From assembly GCA_964221845.1 (NCBI GenBank), contig CAXPZW010000003.1, forward strand, positions 8,427 to 72,426: 64,000 nt of DNA, in the 5' to 3' direction. This stretch comes from CAXPZW01 sp964221845. GTDB lineage: Bacteria > Bacteroidota > Bacteroidia > Flavobacteriales_D > Sanyastnellaceae. The position numbers were made by a program, and so were the translations under genes. The notes beneath the pieces are model-generated. The model searched no databases, was not told the origin of the DNA, and saw only the letters and a list, made by a program, of their open reading frames with translations. Numbering within the stretch: the stretch's first letter is position 1; each line of letters starts with the position of its first letter. Below are positions 61,368 to 64,000 of the stretch, in pieces.

Positions 61368-62218
61368 TCCCCCAAAGTCTAAAGGAAGTATTGGTAGACG
61401 GCGGATTCTGTTCCGCCCGTCAGCTTCAACAGGCAGAAATCCTCTCTGGCGGAGACACGTGCCTGGCAGCGCGAATTCCCGGCCAAACCTCTGACACCTT
61501 TCTCAAGTGGAGCACCGATCCAGCGGTATGCCGATCCATGCCCGCGGAACGGGACTCCTTACACATCCTTGGGCGCGCCGGAGCGCATGTTCCGGACGGC
61601 GTGGCGCTGTTCGAATCCGGAGGAGCCTCGGGCTTGATCATGGAGTATCTGCCTGCGTCAAGTTGGTCTGCTGAGCATACCGCAAGCCTGGTGGAGCAGC
61701 TTGAACGCGTATATCAAGCGCCACTATCACTAGCACCTATACCCCAGAATGCGACCATCGGATCGGTACCTGTTGAGCATGGGGGAGGGGAGCTATTGGG
61801 TGAATGGTACCTCCAAATGCGGATCCATCCACTGGCAATACGATGTAAAAGTGTGCTTGGTGAGGAGCTGTTTGCGCGTGTTTTGGATTGGGCTTTGGAC
61901 CAAAAAGATGCATTGTCCAAACCCCGCACTTGGGTCCACGGAGATTTATGGAGTGGAAATGCCCACTGTGCAGCGGACGGAAATGTGTACCTCATTGACC
62001 CTGTTTGCCACCACGCTTACCCAGAATTGGACCTGGCGATGATGGATTTGTTCGGCGGATTTCCACCTCAAGTGGCCACCGAATTGTGTTCAAGCGGAAT
62101 TTTGGACCCCGAATGGAGGTCCCGTTTGGGGCTTTGGCAACTGATTCCAGCCTTGGTGCACGTAGCCACGTTCGGTGCCGGTTACCGCGGAATGGTGCAG
62201 CGAATTGTAACCTCCTGA
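61364..62218 (+). CDS. Fructosamine kinase-like protein
   Basis: A 284-aa kinase-fold protein. GTG 61364 overlaps the amidohydrolase stop (GTGA). WVHGDLWSGNAHC at about 192-204 is the catalytic loop of the fructosamine/ketosamine kinase family, LIDPVCHHAYPELDLAMMDLFGG near 211-233 the metal-binding DxD-type loop, and LIMEYLP at about 90-96 the hinge. The family phosphorylates ketoamine (glycated) lysines so that they decompose, repairing glycated proteins; bacterial members can also act on other ketosamines. A palindrome follows. Confidence 0.88.
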   Translation: MIPQSLKEVLVDGGFCSARQLQQAEILSGGDTCLAARIPGQTSDTFLKWSTDPAVCRSMPAERDSLHILGRAGAHVPDGVALFESGGASGLIMEYLPASSWSAEHTASLVEQLERVYQAPLSLAPIPQNATIGSVPVEHGGGELLGEWYLQMRIHPLAIRCKSVLGEELFARVLDWALDQKDALSKPRTWVHGDLWSGNAHCAADGNVYLIDPVCHHAYPELDLAMMDLFGGFPPQVATELCSSGILDPEWRSRLGLWQLIPALVHVATFGAGYRGMVQRIVTS

Positions 62219-62241
62219 AAAAAGATCGCGTAAAATTTTGC

Positions 62242-62263
62242 CCCCTATATATAGGTATAGGGG
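62242..62263. repeat. Inverted repeat between the kinase gene and the rRNA promoters
   Basis: CCCCTATA (62242-62249) and TATAGGGG (62256-62263) are perfect inverted arms around a 6-nt centre. No T run follows on the + strand, so it is not a standard terminator; it may still end the upstream transcript or bind a regulator. Confidence 0.6.
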
Positions 62264-62304
62264 AGCAGGATCCACGAGCTAACCTGAAAAAACTTCACCA
62301 AGGG

Positions 62305-62335
62305 CTTGGAGGTTTAGAAATCAGTGGTATCTTTG
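62305..62335 (+). promoter_or_regulatory. rRNA promoter P1
   Basis: CTTG (62305-62308), exactly 19 bp, then TATCTTTG (62328-62335): the Bacteroidota -33/-7 pattern. A hairpin begins 6 bp after the -7 box. AT-rich sequence (GAAAAAACTTC) lies upstream. Confidence 0.8.
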
Positions 62336-62340
62336 CGCCC

Positions 62341-62360
62341 GCTTTGCAAACGAGCAAGGC
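62341..62360 (+). other. Start-site hairpin of P1
   Basis: GCTTTGC (62341-62347), loop AAACGA, GCAAGGC (62354-62360): 7 bp with one G-U pair, located where transcripts from P1 should begin. Confidence 0.6.
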
Positions 62361-62390
62361 CGCAGAGTTTGACACGTTGAACAACCCTCC

Positions 62391-62406
62391 CGAAAATATT
62401 TTTTCG
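62391..62406. repeat. AT-rich palindrome upstream of P2
   Basis: CGAAAA (62391-62396), TATT, TTTTCG (62401-62406): perfect arms ending 6 bp before the -33 box of P2, the position of an UP element. Confidence 0.6.
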
Positions 62407-62412
62407 ATTTGG

Positions 62413-62443
62413 GTTGCAGGAAAGGAAAAGGCTAGTACATTTG
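62413..62443 (+). promoter_or_regulatory. rRNA promoter P2
   Basis: GTTG (62413-62416), exactly 19 bp, then TACATTTG (62436-62443). Its position is exactly 108 bp from P1 and 108 bp from P3. It is preceded by an AT-rich palindrome and followed by a hairpin. Confidence 0.85.
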
Positions 62444-62448
62444 CGGCC

Positions 62449-62468
62449 CCTTTCCGAACGAGGAAAGG
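62449..62468 (+). other. Start-site hairpin of P2
   Basis: CCTTTCC (62449-62455), loop GAACGA, GGAAAGG (62462-62468): 7 perfect pairs beginning 6 bp after the -7 box. Confidence 0.65.
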
Positions 62469-62496
62469 CTCACCATTGAAATCACGAACAACACTA

Positions 62497-62515
62497 AGCG
62501 AAAATATTTTTCGCT
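62497..62515. repeat. AT-rich palindrome upstream of P3
   Basis: AGCGAAAA (62497-62504), TAT, TTTTCGCT (62508-62515): 8-bp perfect arms ending 5 bp before the -33 box of P3. Equivalent in place to the palindrome before P2. Confidence 0.65.
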
Positions 62516-62520
62516 GAATG

Positions 62521-62551
62521 TTTGGAGGAAAGAAAATGGTGCGTATCTTTG
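62521..62551 (+). promoter_or_regulatory. rRNA promoter P3
   Basis: TTTG (62521-62524), exactly 19 bp, then TATCTTTG (62544-62551): a full consensus Bacteroidota promoter, about 110 bp upstream of the 16S gene. Likely the strongest of the three. Confidence 0.9.
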
Positions 62552-62555
62552 CGCT

Positions 62556-62575
62556 CCCTTTCGAACGAGAAAGGG
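62556..62575 (+). other. Start-site hairpin of P3
   Basis: CCCTTTC (62556-62562), loop GAACGA, GAAAGGG (62569-62575): 7 perfect pairs. Loop identical to P2. Confidence 0.65.
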
Positions 62576-62591
62576 CAACAACGAAAGAAAA

Positions 62592-62603
62592 GTTCTTTGA
62601 TAT
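62592..62603 (+). promoter_or_regulatory. boxA-like leader element
   Basis: GTTCTTTGATAT in the rRNA leader about 60 bp before 16S resembles the boxA antitermination sequence (GCTCTTTAACA) used by Nus factors in rRNA operons. A similar GTTCTTTGA element is common in this position in Bacteroidota. Confidence 0.5.
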
Positions 62604-62660
62604 AATGTAGCAGCAATAATCATCAATTAACGAGCTTAACAACATCAATTCCTATTTTAC

Positions 62661-64000
<1,340 letters not shown>

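Overview
The window comes from a GC-rich member of the Bacteroidota, probably near Flavobacteriales. Four things support this. The 16S rRNA gene has a Bacteroidota-like 5' region. Genes for gliding proteins GldB and GldC are present. Two secreted proteins carry gliding/type IX secretion type C-termini. Promoter -7 elements follow the Bacteroidota form TAnnTTTG. The genetic code is standard, with TGA as a frequent stop. The genus cannot be fixed from the sequence alone.

Layout. (1) 1-15802, + strand: a tightly packed surface-polysaccharide locus, cut by the left edge. It holds two asparagine-synthase-like amidotransferases, a NeuB-like synthase lacking the SAF domain, an unassigned transferase-like protein, six recognisable glycosyltransferases (GT2 and GT4), an O-acyltransferase, an O-antigen polymerase/ligase-like membrane protein, a sugar-nucleotide epimerase and a WcaF-like acetyltransferase. 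Most junctions are 1-14 bp overlaps. (2) 16053-20290: a DUF6089-like outer-membrane barrel protein, a FabK/nitronate-monooxygenase-like flavoprotein, and a secreted fibronectin-III-like protein with a gliding-type C-terminal domain. (3) 20358-28810: guaB, three consecutive periplasmic chaperone/prolyl-isomerase genes, a MoxR ATPase and a membrane-anchored MutS-like ATPase. (4) 28813-31244: a ParDE-type toxin-antitoxin pair, a TauE/SafE exporter, a small gene interrupted by an in-frame TGA, and yqeY. (5) 31356-46953, - strand: a complete division and cell-wall (dcw) cluster, mraZ-rsmH-ftsL-ftsI-murE-mraY-murD-ftsW-murG-murC-ftsQ-ftsA-ftsZ, with a phased-repeat MraZ operator upstream. (6) 46980-47472: an unusual intergenic region with G-quadruplex motifs and a short-period repeat array. 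(7) 47473-56655: hydrolase, engB, gldC, gldB, an outer-membrane barrel, nadE, the miaA operon (including a translationally coupled 32-aa ORF), dtd, a SUI1-family factor and an RNA methyltransferase. (8) 56626-62218: a secreted tandem-HKD phospholipase D/nuclease-like protein, an SDR oxidoreductase, an amidohydrolase lipoprotein and a fructosamine-kinase-like protein. (9) 62219-64000: an rRNA operon start with three tandem promoters spaced exactly 108 bp apart, each followed by a conserved hairpin, then 16S rRNA cut by the right edge.

Most genes are housekeeping. The most distinctive signals are the three-unit rRNA promoter array with hairpin starts, the MraZ operator, the compositionally extreme mraZ/hydrolase intergenic region, the tiny coupled ORF in the miaA operon, and the NeuB-like/HP-motif pair in the polysaccharide locus. 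No complete, clearly undescribed multi-gene system could be demonstrated from sequence alone.
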